Shown: positions 35,095 through 47,485 of the stretch, one piece after another
Layout of the letters: every line of letters begins with the position of its first letter
Position numbering within the stretch: position 1 is the stretch's first letter
Assembly (NCBI RefSeq): GCF_963675165.1
Contig: NC_087377.1
Coordinates: 14,442,198 to 14,506,197 of the forward strand
DNA: 64,000 bases
DNA from: Halichondria panicea
Taxonomy: Eukaryota > Porifera > Demospongiae > Suberitida > Halichondriidae
Direction: 5' to 3'
Program-made: the position numbers and the translations under genes
The notes under the pieces: generated by a model
Seen by the model: the letters and a program-made list of their open reading frames with translations, nothing else
Database searches by the model: none
What the model was told of the DNA's origin: nothing

Positions 35095-36467
35095 GTTAAC
35101 GATGATAAAAGTTGTATTTGTTATAGTACAGCGTATGCGCATTGCATTGCGAGATAAATAAACTTTGGGATGACTAAAAGTTCAGTCATGATATCCGAGG
35201 TGCATGTGATAGACTATAAACAGGTAATATGAATAGTAAATTATCGACAAACACCAGTCTGTCATTTGGCAGATAGCTGAGGATGTATAGGCAACATGTA
35301 TTGATAATTATAGGTGTCGTCCTGCATTTCCAAGAGTACTTTGAGATTGTCGAAAACCACAGCACATTCCGATCGATATTTGCAAAAGGGGAGGGATTCA
35401 CAATGTATTGAGTGTGGCTGGGTTGGGTTATACATCCAGGGAAAAAGGATCAAAATTGATGCCAGTGGGTGCACGTGAATCGGGCGAGGTAGCAAAGATT
35501 GATATTATTTTTACGAAAATTATTTGGCAGATAATTTATTAGTTAAGGAGCAGTGGAGCACTTCACATTCAAATGGGAAACTATAATTATAGCCAATTGT
35601 GGTATGGGCTTGTATTTCAAGGATACCAAGGTCATTATAGTAATTACACTCAGGAAAGAAAGTAACATGCTTGCATGTATACATACAGTCTTAATTGTAT
35701 ATGTCGTCAAAATTGAGCTCAATTGGAAAGCAACCTGACGTACACAGTATAGTTATTCAATATTCAGTCACAGTCTGACAATTCCAGGACAGTGTCACCA
35801 ACCAGACTCACTCCTTCTTCAATAGCGATAATAATTTTCTTAAATGTGGTACCTCTCTTAACTTATTTCTGAAATGTTAGTGAATTGCAAGCAGTTTGTT
35901 GGCAACAGAGATTTTCATGATTATTGCTGATTTGCGCTTGAACAGGTTGATTCTGTCAACTTTGAGTCACACAATCATGCTGCATCATTCTAAAAGTGTA
36001 TCACATGTATAACAACCAGCCCTCTCGTGCAATCCTAATTCGATGAAAGAATACGTTTTCTATTCGAACTGTTGGTTATCTCTTGCTGTTGAAAGTTTGT
36101 GACAATTCTCGTAATTAGTGGGAACAATAATACTAGTTTCAGTTGTGATAGGGCTGTAAACAGGTAATTTGGGTAGATCTAGTGTGAATGATATTATAGG
36201 AACTGTTTGTCAACACTTAGAAAGCAAAGTACTTTAGGTGGATGAAAAAATGATTGCAGCTCACACTTAATTTAGTGACCTTTTTATACACCTCCATGCA
36301 TGGATCTAATACTCCATGATCTATCTGATTATTGTAAACTCTTCAAAAATAGGATTTTGTTTTTTGAACATCACCATGAATATAATAATGTTGATGCTCG
36401 ATTTTCACGTGTTACTAAACGCTAGCTATAGAAGTATAATACTGGCTGGAATGTACAGTCATGAATA
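35095..36467. other. Upstream spacer of gene B and 3' flank of gene D
   Basis: No gene. It aligns with 16.17-17.2 kb; 35770-35830 is an Ig-exon splinter matching the one at 16.8 kb. It lacks the two MITEs present at 17.26-17.75 kb. Confidence 0.45.
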
Positions 36468-38158
36468 CTAACACATGTTTACTGGTCCATACGCTTGGTT
36501 ACTGTTCAGTTCTATCTCCTCTTTGGGTGACACCTCCTCATAAACAGGACTAGCTTGTGCAATGGGTCCAACGTTAGCTTGTCCTTTAGCTGCTGGGGAG
36601 AACACTGCCTTCTTACGAGAGCAAATAATTATGCATCACTAGAAGTCCAGCAAGGAATCCAATCAAAATTCCCATCAAGAATGTGATGCTTGCGGTCATC
36701 CCTGTAATTTCAGCAATTGATAAAAACTCATCAGCTTTTTCTGCTATAATGTATCGATGTGAGTCAATTTCATTGTCTGGCTTGTACTGGGTGCTGCAAA
36801 TAATTTTTATTTTGGCAAACTTAGAGCAATCAATTTTATAATTGTACCATTAGTTTCATCAAGGATGGAATGACATCTGAATGCAAGCACGTCAGGTTGC
36901 CATGTCGTATCATTTGTGCAAGTGCCAGTAGTTGGCCCAACAGGAACAAATCCTTCATTACAAGAGAGTGACGATCGTGCTCCTTCTGCCTGCATGGCTA
37001 CTGAATTCAAACGTTCCATTTTCCAGAAGAGGAAGGACATCACACCTTACTTAATTACAATACATTTCAAATCTGTTCTGATCAATAAAATAATGCTTAC
37101 CTAATATGATGTTGAGTGATACGGGAAGACTGGACCCAGCACAATTTGTAGATACTACCATCACTGCATATTCCTGATTGTACTGAAGTGTCAGCTCAAT
37201 GTGTGACTCTGTTACCACTAGCATGGCATAAGCAGAGTTGTTTGTGAGAGTGACTGTTACAGAGTAGTAAACCTTTGCACTAGAAAGAGGAGGGTTCCAT
37301 TGGAGAGTAACAGTGCTATTCTGTGATTTATTGACAATATCAGAAACTTGAAGAAGCTCTGGTAGTCCTGGAGAGTCTATATAGGTATCCGAGAAAAATC
37401 TTAGTGAGCACTGTACAGAACAGTATACGGTGCATTCCTCACACAATGCAGTTTTATGGGGTGCCCTTTGTGTCAAAATTACAATAAGTGGATGCTTATA
37501 GTAAAGCGATGATAGTCACAGTAACATAAATGTCTCTCTTATTACTGTGTCACTATATTGACGCTCCACTGATATATTCATCTCCGTCACTGCGACTATA
37601 TCGTCGCTTTACTATATAGAAACATCCATGCACTTATTGTAATTTTGATACAAAGAACACACCATAATAATGTAAATTTAACCACAATTAGATCAACTCA
37701 CCATAGAGATCAATTGGCACAGTTGCTCCCGAGCACTCAATATTTTGACCGTCCATCGAACTGTACAGGGTTACTTCCAGTGTGGAGTTCAGATGTGGTG
37801 TTACTGAGTTGAGTGATACCCTGTATGCTCCAAGTGTGTCTCCACTAATGTTGCGTTGACCGAATGTAGGCTCAACTAAACTTGAATAATCAGCATTAAG
37901 TGTTTCCATTGACCGTCCTGGCAAAGGATTTGGAATAATCCATATCAGTGCATCACTTTCACTTATACACATCAGACTTCTCTTCTCTTGAGGACAGGCA
38001 TTCTCAATGGAGGATGGAGACACTGTTGCAGAATCTGCAGCTAGTATCTATATATTGACTCTTAGACTACCTAATAATATACTTTTACCTGCTGAATTGA
38101 AGTTACTTAAAATCATGAGCAGAATCAGGGTGAGCTGTAGCTGATATAGATCTACCAT
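36468..38158 (-). pseudogene. Gene D: Ig-FN3-sushi receptor pseudogene (paralogue of C)
   Basis: Exons: 38089-38158 (signal peptide LQLTLILLMILSNFNSAG), 37702-38034 (Ig-like, SLMC...IECSG), 37101-37376 (FN3, frame open: VTLQWNPPLSSAKVYYSV), 36848-37049 (sushi) and 36468-36793 (stalk, helix, tail). Lesions relative to C: a TGCA insertion at about 36991-36994 shifts the sushi frame, a 7-nt deletion lies in the stalk near 36745, and an AATT-type insertion near 36626 sits between the helix and the tail. C is broken only in FN3 and D only downstream, so the ancestor was intact at the duplication. Confidence 0.8.
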
Positions 38159-39374
38159 TGTTTCCTTGCCAGCAGAAAAAGAATCAGAGAATTCTTTAAA
38201 GGTGTTTTGAAGCATGGGTGGTGCAACAAAAATGATGTAATTAATTGTTTCACTGTAATTATGCATGGCTTTATAGACACAACTTACAGTCATTTCAGGT
38301 AAAAGTATTATATTAGGTAGAGTTAATATAAAATACTATTGCTGCAGATTCTGTAACAGTGTCTCTATCCTCCATTGATCTAGGTAGATATGCGTATACA
38401 GTGCATGCATGGGAAGTTCAGCCGATATATGCGCGTTAACCATGTGCTATGCGCTGTCACCGAGCGGGTAGGTATAGGACGCTATTCATTGGTAGCTTGA
38501 CTCTATATACTTTAACAGCAAGATAAATCCTAATCACCAGGCTTATGCTGTCCATGACCGTAAGAGGTAAACAAAACCCATAAGAAGCACATAACAAGTA
38601 GTATCTAACAAAAGTAAAAAATAAGTCGTAATTTAAACACATACACCTCTACCCTTCTCCAGCGTGAAACAAGTAAGGGTAGTGTGCCACATAATTAACA
38701 CTTGGCCATTCCATTGGCTTCCTGATTAAAATTGTATGGAATCCAACGACCCAATCGAAGGTTGTTCTCTTTCAATGATGCAACCATGTGAGGGCATCAT
38801 ATAATTATATACACTTGCAGAGAGTTTTTCTTCGTCAAATCTGAACCGACAATGGAGGAATAGTTTGGAATTAAACAACACTCATGCAGCTCCATGAATG
38901 ATCTCTCATCTTTCTTAATCTTCGTAACAGGTAAAACCACGACTGCATGCTGCACAAACACTCGATCCTTCATGCAAATCTGGCACTCTTAATTGTTGGC
39001 GTTGACAGTCAATTAGCCTGCCCGCCTGAGAGTTCATGTTACAGGTGAACAAGGTGGTCGTTCCAAGTCTCACTGTACACGAACTTACCAAGTCCATTAG
39101 TCTCTATGATTAGCCGCTGGAACGTGCATACGTAGCTGGGACCCTTTTAGTCCAAACAGCATTACTGTGAACTGAAATATAACCAGTGGAAAATAAAAGG
39201 CAGCTTTGGGAGCAAGTGGAACTTGCCAGTGTACAACTTTTCGCTAAATCAGAGGTGTGACAAAGTGTGCCATTCCTAACAAATTAATCGATACGTGGTA
39301 TCGGATACGCATCTCGATCCAATAACAACATATTCAGCTTCTTAAATTTGAAAGAGATGCGAAAGGAGCCATTC
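38159..39374. other. Upstream region of gene D
   Basis: No gene. It aligns with 19.68-20.73 kb upstream of gene C; similarity ends near 39244. Confidence 0.45.
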
Positions 39375-39500
39375 TTAACTGGTACAATATCGGGAAACTC
39401 CACCAACTGGTGGATGGTTCAATCACACCTGCCTGTCGTATCTTCTGTACTTCTGCTAGGACATCGGCCATGTACATGTGTGGGATCTCCCGTCTGTCCT
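39375..39500 (-). pseudogene. Fragment of a Gypsy-like reverse transcriptase
   Basis: The reverse strand codes VLAEVQKIRQAGVIEPSTSW, matching the N-terminal reverse-transcriptase signature of Gypsy-type elements (I..EI..ML..GVIEPS.SPW.SP). The frame degrades on both sides and no LTR was found. It is a relic only. Confidence 0.6.
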
Positions 39501-41496
39501 TCTATATCCATGCACATGTCACCATACTTTTCTGTACATTTCCTCGTTGTGAATCTGTCAGTTTAGCACCTAGAAGTGCCTTGCTTGCAAGTGAGCTATA
39601 ATTATAGTAGTCTCTCAAACATCAATCTCTTCTTCCAGACAGTCTGTATCATGACAAATCCTATATACATGAATTATACTATAATAACTGAAAACAAACA
39701 GCTTCTTGGTATCAGTGCATGGGTATAATTATATAGAATTCTTGCAATTGTGGTTGCACCCTCTGGCCATACATTACTGTCGTTTGGTATACTCATCTTT
39801 TCTGGTCTCTCACTTTTCTGAAGTATTTTCTGAGATTTATCAGGACATCCGTAGGACACAATACTACCAACTGTACACCAACGCAAAAAGCTATAGAACT
39901 TTCCCAGTCTTTCCCCTATGAAATGGCTGCTTTCCGCTTCAAAGACTTGTTGAATCACTCTACAACGATCTGTGGATTAAGGTGTTGTTCGAATTGGATA
40001 AAAGTGCTATATCTGGTAGAAGCTAACTCTTTGGTCAGTCGGGGTACACAAAATCTCAAACAGTTAAAAAGAGAAGTGTGACTATAACTAATTTGTATGA
40101 GATTTGCATTGAAGCTGGCATTGTTACGTATTAGTAACTGAATGTATACTTATAGTATTACATGCATGTGTATATAATTTATCGTAATTTAGCTGTGTTA
40201 CAGGAACGTGTCTTGCTTGGAACTCAAGGCTCATGATCAGACGTATAGTAGCTGTGATGGTATTTCGCCATCTTCATTATTGTATAACCATGTTAAAATG
40301 CATGGTGAGGTCCATTCCGTCACAGAACAGTCAGGAAAGTGCCCATCATCTCGTAATTACAACCTGAGTAAGCCATAATTATTATGTTAGTGAATTGCAT
40401 GTAAAGCCAGCCACTCATAGCAAAGTTTTCTATTGGGATATCTCTGGCTATTGAAAGTTTGTGACAATTCTCGTAATTGGTGGCAACAATTATTTACAGT
40501 GTATGGAAAGTTTGTGACAATTCTCGTTAATGGTGGCAATTAGTTTCAGTGTACGTGATTGCATTGTAAACAGGTGATTGAGATAATGGTCCATTCAGCT
40601 CACACCAGTGGATGGAATACTATCTGACTTGTCAAATGTACCACAATTAGTAAAACCAGTAGGTTTTACATAGGATTGGCAGTGGGTTTGCCCGTGTTTA
40701 GCAATATTTCAATTATTTTGACTCATGTTCAAACTGTTCTATCTCTGCAGGGAAAGGCCACATCAAGAAACTGGCTGAACAGATAGTTTATTTAGCCTTT
40801 TCTCTCTTTGTATCTCTCATTTCATAATCCATAAACATTTTAATGAATGAATATTTTCATTTTAAAAATTGCACTATTTCGACGTTTCACCGCTCTTTGT
40901 CTGACTGACTAAGTAAGTGAGTAAGTAAGTAAGTAAGTAAGTTTTGTGCCCAGCATTTACTCCAAGTACAGCCATCTCCAGGACATTCTGCACAGGGTTT
41001 CCAAACGACTACAACCTGGATTACAAAGCGCTTCTTCAGATTTGCGATTGCTTCCACAAGGCAGATGACCTCTCAGTCTCTATTTCTCTTACCTAGACAA
41101 TTCCGCCATATTTAATGACTCAGCAATTGCGTTGTGGCCAATAATAATAGATAGGCGTGGCTAATAAACCGTGCGCCTAAAATCAGTGCAGCAGTGCTTT
41201 TCCAGAGCCTGAGGTGTTCCTTTTCTTCACACTGTTCAGCTCTAGCTCCCTTTCTCTGACAGGCATGCTATATGCACTGGCTAGATATCATGCTCTTAAA
41301 ATGGCTGTCATTTAATACTGATTCGCAAATTCAACATAATTATCAAGCAATAAATTATTACTCATTATACTATAATTATTAGTCCAGAGATATTCTAGAA
41401 GATATCTGATTAGTCCTGTCTTCTCTTCTTGTACTGCCTCTTGACGTTCCACTTATGCATGTCATGATACGTAAACTGTACTGAAAAAGAAAGGGA
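39501..41496. other. Spacer with relic flanks
   Basis: No supported gene. 40295-40340 is a short Ig-exon splinter (GTCACAGAACAGTC) preceded by an ATGC-type insertion. 40390-40650 resembles the 3' flanks of A, B and L, partly duplicated in tandem. 40913-40941 is a (GTAA)n microsatellite. Confidence 0.45.
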
Positions 41497-42043
41497 ATCC
41501 GACTAGAAAAACATTTGCAATGTGAAAAATTGCTAGGATTGGCCAGGGGAACCACAAAAAAGCGTGGGAACAAGAAATCAGACGAGAGCATAACTCCAAT
41601 CCGTTACAACGTCATGAACATGTACAATACATAGTATATTAAATAATAGACTGTGTTCCAGATCCACCTATCAGCTTCCATCCACCACATCATTCCATGC
41701 AGTCACCAGTACGGTCCGTGCATGTTACTACGCATGGATGGACTGTGTGTACCTGTGCTCAACACTGCATGTATTAGGAACATCAATTCATCACAAATCA
41801 TCGTGATTATGTGCCCCACATTCTAAAATGGATGTATAATAAATATATATAGGGATTGGTCATCACTCCACCAGTAAAAATTGCGTGGCATATTGGCTGG
41901 GAAAACATGCCAGTATACATGTGATTGACGTTGTAACGGATTGGAGTTATGCTCTCGTCTGATTTCTTGTTCCCACGCTTTTTTGTGGTTCCCCTGGCCA
42001 ATCCTAGCAATTTTTCACATTGCAAATGTTTTTCTAGTCGGAT
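41497..42043. repeat. Perfect 118-bp inverted repeat beside gene F
   Basis: Arms 41497-41614 and 41926-42043 are exact reverse complements around a 311-bp loop. No coding content. Identity over 118 bp implies a recent origin. Confidence 0.9.
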
Positions 42044-42096
42044 ATAATAATAAGTGACTGGAATATTAGATGAACACTGTAACACAGTCACGTTTT

Positions 42097-43551
42097 TCAC
42101 ACTCTTACTGGTCCATACGCCTGATTAGTGTTCAGTTCAATCTCCTCTTTAGGTAACACCTCCTCATAAACAGGACCAGCTGATGCAATGGGTCCTACGT
42201 TAGCTTGTTCTTCAGCTGTCGGGGAGAACACTGCCTTCTTACGAGAGGAAAGGTGCATCACTAAGAGTCCAGAGAGGAATCCAAGGAGGGTTGCCATTAA
42301 GAACGTTATGCTTGTGCTCATTCCTGTAATCTCAGCATTTGATAAAGAGTGGCCATCTTTCTCTGATACACAAGACGTATTGATGTGAACTGATTTGTTA
42401 GTAATGGGTGCTGTACATTGAGACAATTATTTATAATGTCATGATTCAGAAGCTATCTTGTGTAAGACACCTTCACAAAGTAGGTCAGCAGGATTAGGCA
42501 CCCACTCTCCTCTTCCTGAAACTTTAACACAAGTTGCTGTTCTTGGGTGACTGGGAAGTAGACCATCGTCACACTGGAGCATAATTTTTGACCCCTCCGT
42601 GAAACTAGATTCAGCAGATACAATACTAAGGTTCTCGTTGATAAGAGTAGAAGGTGTATCACACATGATAGCACCAGCTTGGGGAGAAAATGAGGAACTA
42701 ATTAATGGATTATTAATAGTACTAATACCTGGTATGATACCACTGTATGTAGTGATATTACTAGTCCCTATGCTGTTTCTAGCTTGAAGGGTAGCAACAT
42801 ACATCTTGTCATTGCCAGTCTCCAAAACTTCAAAGTGGACGGAACAAGTTGCTGTACATAAACTACTGTTTACAGTTTTGTTGTCGTTAACATCATCGTA
42901 GAAAAGGGAGAGATTATAGAGGATCTTCTCCTGATATTGCGAACATTCAACCTACAGTGTGAATTAATTAATGCAGCGAACTTTGCGACAAGCATTACAA
43001 AGTTATTAACTTACTTGATTCCAAGTGACCGTCAGTATATCTATAGCAGACATAGAAGTATTGATGCTCACACTGAAATTATAGACATTGGGTACTGTCT
43101 CTTGTACTATTGAGATGTTTACTGAGGTTTCATTGAAGTTTAGTGCATCACCACAACTGATCCTAAAAATATTCTGTATCCCAATGGATTTTTGAGAAAT
43201 GTATAAAATAAGAACTGATGAGAAATTTGCAAAAGTCATGATGTTGCCCCGGGACAAATTAACAAGTTGAACAGATGCAGATACCTGATCCAATGTTGAG
43301 TCGTTAAAACATTTTGTGGTCTCATTCGCATTATCGACATCAAAGTGCTCGGAAATATACATGTCGTCATCATGGTACAACCTCCAATCTAGCACTGTGA
43401 GGTCCACTCCTTCACAGAACAGCCTGATAGTCCCAGGACAGTGTTCACCAACCAGACTCACTCCTCCTTCAACAGTCAGAGACACTGATGATGAGTACAC
43501 CTCTTCACTTATTATTGAAAATAAGATGATTAGTACTGCACCTATCATCAT
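42097..43551 (-). CDS. Gene F: intact Ig-FN3-sushi transmembrane receptor
   Basis: Four exons with consistent phases: 43015-43551, 42729-42951, 42471-42677 and 42097-42410; about 426 residues. Signal peptide MMIGAVLIILFSIISEEVYS; Ig-like domain with CPGTIRLFCEGVDL...LDW...RISCGD; FN3 split by a phase-0 intron after VTWNQ, second half with CTATCSVHFEV; sushi with Cys in MCDTP, LQCDD, ATCVK and LLCEG; stalk with CVSEKDG; helix ITFLMATLLGFLSGLLVMHL; SSRKK; tail with PVYEEVLPKEEIEL and NQAYGPVRV. Many N-x-S/T sites in the ectodomain. It should sit in the plasma membrane as a signalling receptor; the ligand is unknown. The start is the first of two ATGs at 43551. One of four loci here with no visible lesion. 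Confidence 0.85.
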
Positions 43552-44468
43552 GTTTAACGACTATAGGAGCTCGTAATTGTTTTACAATTATGCGCATGCA
43601 TTGCATTGAATTGCACGATAAATAAACTGTGGGATGATTCTCACATTATCCGATGCGTATCTGTAAACAGATTATTGGGAAAGTGTGTGAATAGTAATTA
43701 TCCGACAAACACTAAAAATAGTACTTGAAAGAGTCAAAAGCACTTTCAGTTGTCAAAGTATGATTTTATAGCTGACACTAGCTATAAAGGCATTCTCTCT
43801 TCTTAGCTTTAACCCGTTACCTGCCATTGGTGCCCTGCACTGTGTCTACTAGAAATGTCACAGAGAGCGCACAAAGTTGAGGCATGTAGTAATTTTTCTC
43901 CGGTGTTTTGGCTCGCCCTCTCGCCCAAAGGTGTATGTGAGAGGATCTTAAGAGAGGTGCGAAAGTCCCCCTTAATCGGGGTTCGAAACTCACTTTGTTT
44001 TCACACTTCAAAGCACCCCTGAGACTTCATTTGCGGCGAATAGCTGATGGTGAATAGGCAACAGTTTGGTACCAAACTCATCGTGTATAGATATTGGTAT
44101 TTACAAAAGTATTTTGAAGCTGTCGAAAACATCAGGATCTCCTTCACATTCCGATCGATATTTGGAAAAGTTGGGTTCACTGAGGTATTGGGTGTGGCTG
44201 GGTTGGATTACAAATGAGGAAAAGGAACCAAAATTGAGGTCAGTGCATGGGTAAGCTTGTTGAAGAAATTTTGCACGTGAATCGGGCGAGGTATCCCTTT
44301 ACTGGTCAAATTGTTGTAAATTTTACAACAACAATCTGGGAGGGAGCATGCTATCAACTTGACGTTACTTGTGAATGTTGCATGATATTGGATTCTGTGG
44401 CAGATTGGATAGTATCATGAATGCGATTATCCTTTGAAGTTCTGCTGAGCTGTTCAATTAGGAAACTT
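43552..44468. other. Upstream spacer of gene F
   Basis: No gene. It is similar to the upstream regions of A and B (TGTAAACAGRTTATTGGGAAAG and the following ~60 bp). Promoter signals could not be pinned down. Confidence 0.4.
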
Positions 44469-44812
44469 ACTGTATTTTGTAAGTTGCTTGTCATTGTGCA
44501 CAGTAAATGGGTGTTGTCTATAGCACTACTGAGTCTGTAGTAAAGTGAATGTGTCTATTCAGCATAATTTGCTAACTTAGTTAGCTAAGCGTATATGCAC
44601 ATGCAGTACTCTGTTGATTGAGCCAGTGGGAGTTGTTTTAGTTATAGAAGTGCACTAAAAGAGCAGGTAGAGATTAGAGGACATAAAGAATCTAGTTACA
44701 GCCAGGGACACACACTGTAAGAAGTAGCTATACTAAATTTAGTAACCACAGTAGTACTATAGACAACGCCCATTTTACTGTGCACAATCACAAGCAACTT
44801 GCAAAACACAGT
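44469..44812. mobile_element. MITE with ~75-bp TIRs
   Basis: The left end ACTGTATTTTGTAAGTTGCT and the right end (reverse complement ACTGTGTTTTGCAAGTTGCT) extend through GTGCACAGTAAA(A)TGGG and TTGTCTATAG. ~344 bp, non-coding, followed by an A-tract. Confidence 0.75.
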
Positions 44813-45593
44813 AAAAAAAAAAAAAGAAGAAGCTATACAGCATGTATAGGACTGAGTAGTATCCATTGGTAGACCCTCTGGACTATCTTGGTAGCCATAG
44901 AATATTTTCGAAGAGGAAGCAGCAAGCCATTTGTGTACACAGGCACTTCAAAAGTGGACACAAGCTCTACAATAGTCGACATGCTTGCTAAGCAGCTTAG
45001 TTGACCAGAGTGCAGCTTTTAAAGGCCACACATACTTCCATCAAGGCAGCAGCAAGGCATAAAATCGATGGTTAGTTTTAGTCTGGGGGCCAGACCTTTT
45101 TCTCAGAGGGGGGAGGGGGAAGAGAGAAAGAAGTCTAATATCCTAGCCCATCTCTACAAGCCATAGGCTCCACTTCATTGGGTGCGGCGATAACATCAAG
45201 CTAATTTGGTGGGTTGGTGACGGAACTGTTCCAGATTGTGTGCGATTGACCTGTGGAAAGGGGTATGTATAGTAGAGATTACGAAAATTATTATCCGGAG
45301 CATTTTACATTCTAGTGGAGTGGTATGAGTTTGTATTTCAAGGATATATATACCAAGGTATTAAGTATAATTATAATAATTGACTTAGTATAATTATAAT
45401 AATTATACTCATGATCAGAAGAAGAGGGAACTGACAAAAGTAGCATGTTTGTATACATACAGCTGTCTGGTATGTCGTCAAAATCGAGCTCAATTGGAAT
45501 TATAGCTCCCTCCATTGGCATCATTTCAGTCATTCTCTCACATAAGGCCACTGTTAGTTGCATACTTGTTTCAGATCAACCTCCCTCCTTGGT
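44813..45593. other. Spacer with a conserved non-intact exon-like piece
   Basis: No complete gene. 45440-45560 (minus) reads as PIELDFDDIPDSCMYTNMLL and related words; degraded copies lie near 16.73, 22.91, 35.70 and 61.73 kb in the receptor spacers. It may be a relic exon of a gene that once accompanied the receptors, or just conserved flank. Confidence 0.35.
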
Positions 45594-45830
45594 TAGCCTT
45601 GAGACCAGCCGTTCGTTATCTGAACGAACGCCGGGTCAAGTTCAAATGTAGCACTCGTCCAGCGGTCCAGGAATTTCTTGGACCGGTAATTGCCCACACA
45701 AGGTCCGCCCAAGGTATATTACCCATGAATATCATTATGATGCTATAAACCGCTGACTCAGCTGGACAAGTTGCACATTGGAACTTGACCAGGCGTTCTT
45801 TCAGATAACGAACGGCTGGTCTCGAGGCTA
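45594..45830. mobile_element. 237-bp TIR element of the AGCCTYGA family
   Basis: It begins TAGCCTTGAGACCAGCCGTT and ends as the reverse complement TAGCCTCGAGACCAGCCGTT, with ~50-bp imperfect inverted repeats. Flanks CTCCTTGGT (45585-45593) and CTCCTTAGT (45831-45839) look like a 9-bp target duplication with one change. Confidence 0.75.
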
Positions 45831-45839
45831 CTCCTTAGT

Positions 45840-47485
45840 TTTTGCTCACCTCCTCAATTAAGTCATTATTGCTGATGTCAGCCATTATTTGAGGTCAAAG
45901 TCCTTTTGTTTGCTGACATTGCCATGTGCCATGTGCAAGTTGCATTGTGCACCAAAAAGCCAGTGCGTAAAAAAATTGTTTTCTATTTTTATGTTCAGAC
46001 TCCATCGTTTTGTGTATTTTAGTCACTTAAAAAAACAGGATATGACGTCATCAAAATAATAATGGGATAATGGGTAATGAAGACCTCCCTCCCTCATCGG
46101 GTTGAGCTAGTATATTCTCATCTGAAACAAGCATGCAACTAACAGTGGCCTAACTGTCAACACAATGCACAATTCCTTGTACAGAAGTCAATCAAGTCAT
46201 GCAGTCATTAATTCCCTGAACGTCATTGCCAATATATGCAGCAAGGCTCTATAATTATACTTGCTCAATGTGAGTCACTGGAACATTTAGAGCCTTCCCA
46301 ATCTGCTGCGAATGAAGATGTTTGTCTTATACATTTGACTTTGGTTAATGAACGAATATCTTGCACGTGACCACATTCCTCAGTGCCACGGAATCACTGC
46401 AATAGTGACCAGACCGCCCCTGCCCCCCTCCCCCAACGTTTGCTCGCGAGACTAGGTAGTTCATTAATAAAAATTAATGATTGCTGATTCAGCAAAGCAA
46501 GAGTGCGTAGTCTATTCTACTGACAACCCCTCCTCTTTCAGTTTACTATTTTGTCTTGATTTGCAAGGTTTCGAACTGAAGGGGTCCGAAATAGCGATCT
46601 ACTAGCTGTTTTATCAGAGAAAATATCCGAGAAATACATTTATTATCATATAATTATACAGAACATTTTGCGAGCATCAAACATTTGCGAACTTTGCGAT
46701 AGTTCCTCCATTCATTTGCAACTGCACCAAGACTCGATGATCTAGACTATAGCTGAGCAGATTTTGGTTTGACATTGTTCGCTAGCAATCAATATAGATG
46801 TTGAAAAGCCACTAAGGCAAGAGCAAGAGGGATACTTCACTATTTTTTTGCCAAGCGAATAAGCGTGGTTGTGACTGACTGCAATGGGAAGTGATATATT
46901 TAGTGGTTTTTCTGGCCAATCCTAGCATTTTGCTGGTAGATGATTTGCTCTATAAAAGCAACTGGTAAAAGATTCCCTGTCATTTATCCGAATTATCACT
47001 GAGAAATTGACTACGAGTTTATCGCTATAGAGCTATAATTATAACCCTGACATCTAAACACGTGACAATGAGCATTTCTATGCACCACAATAATTATCTG
47101 CATGCATGGTTTCTCATAATTATTTGCCTCACCACCAAAATTAACTAAACTCCTTGCTTCTGATAGAGTAAATTATTAATGTGTGCATAATTTGATTGAC
47201 GTGAATCAGTTCTAACAAAATATAGACTAGCTATCCGATTAATTTTATGTTTCAGAATGCTCACTGTTGGTGTAATAGTTATTATGATTGTGTTTAAGTG
47301 ATCTATTCGCATGTACTAAATTCTGATAACAATTAAATCAGGTTACACATAAACAATACCAATTATTATTGCAACAGGAAGCATGTACTTTATAAACATG
47401 CACCAACAATTAATGAACAACATGAGAGATTATGATAGTCATACAGTTGTTGCTGCAAAGAAGAGGATTACTTACAAGAGGTATG
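45840..47485. other. Spacer before gene P2
   Basis: No gene. 46290-46310 and 46719-46900 match parts of 23.14-23.36 kb, apparently one repeat interrupted by ~400 bp here. The P2 promoter must lie in the right part; no certain core element was seen. Confidence 0.4.

Noticed and set aside
36626-36991. The 4-nt insertions as transposon excision footprints (duplicated targets)
   Set aside because: The pre-insertion paralogues do not contain the inserted tetramer next to the site in most cases, so a simple duplicated-target footprint does not fit.
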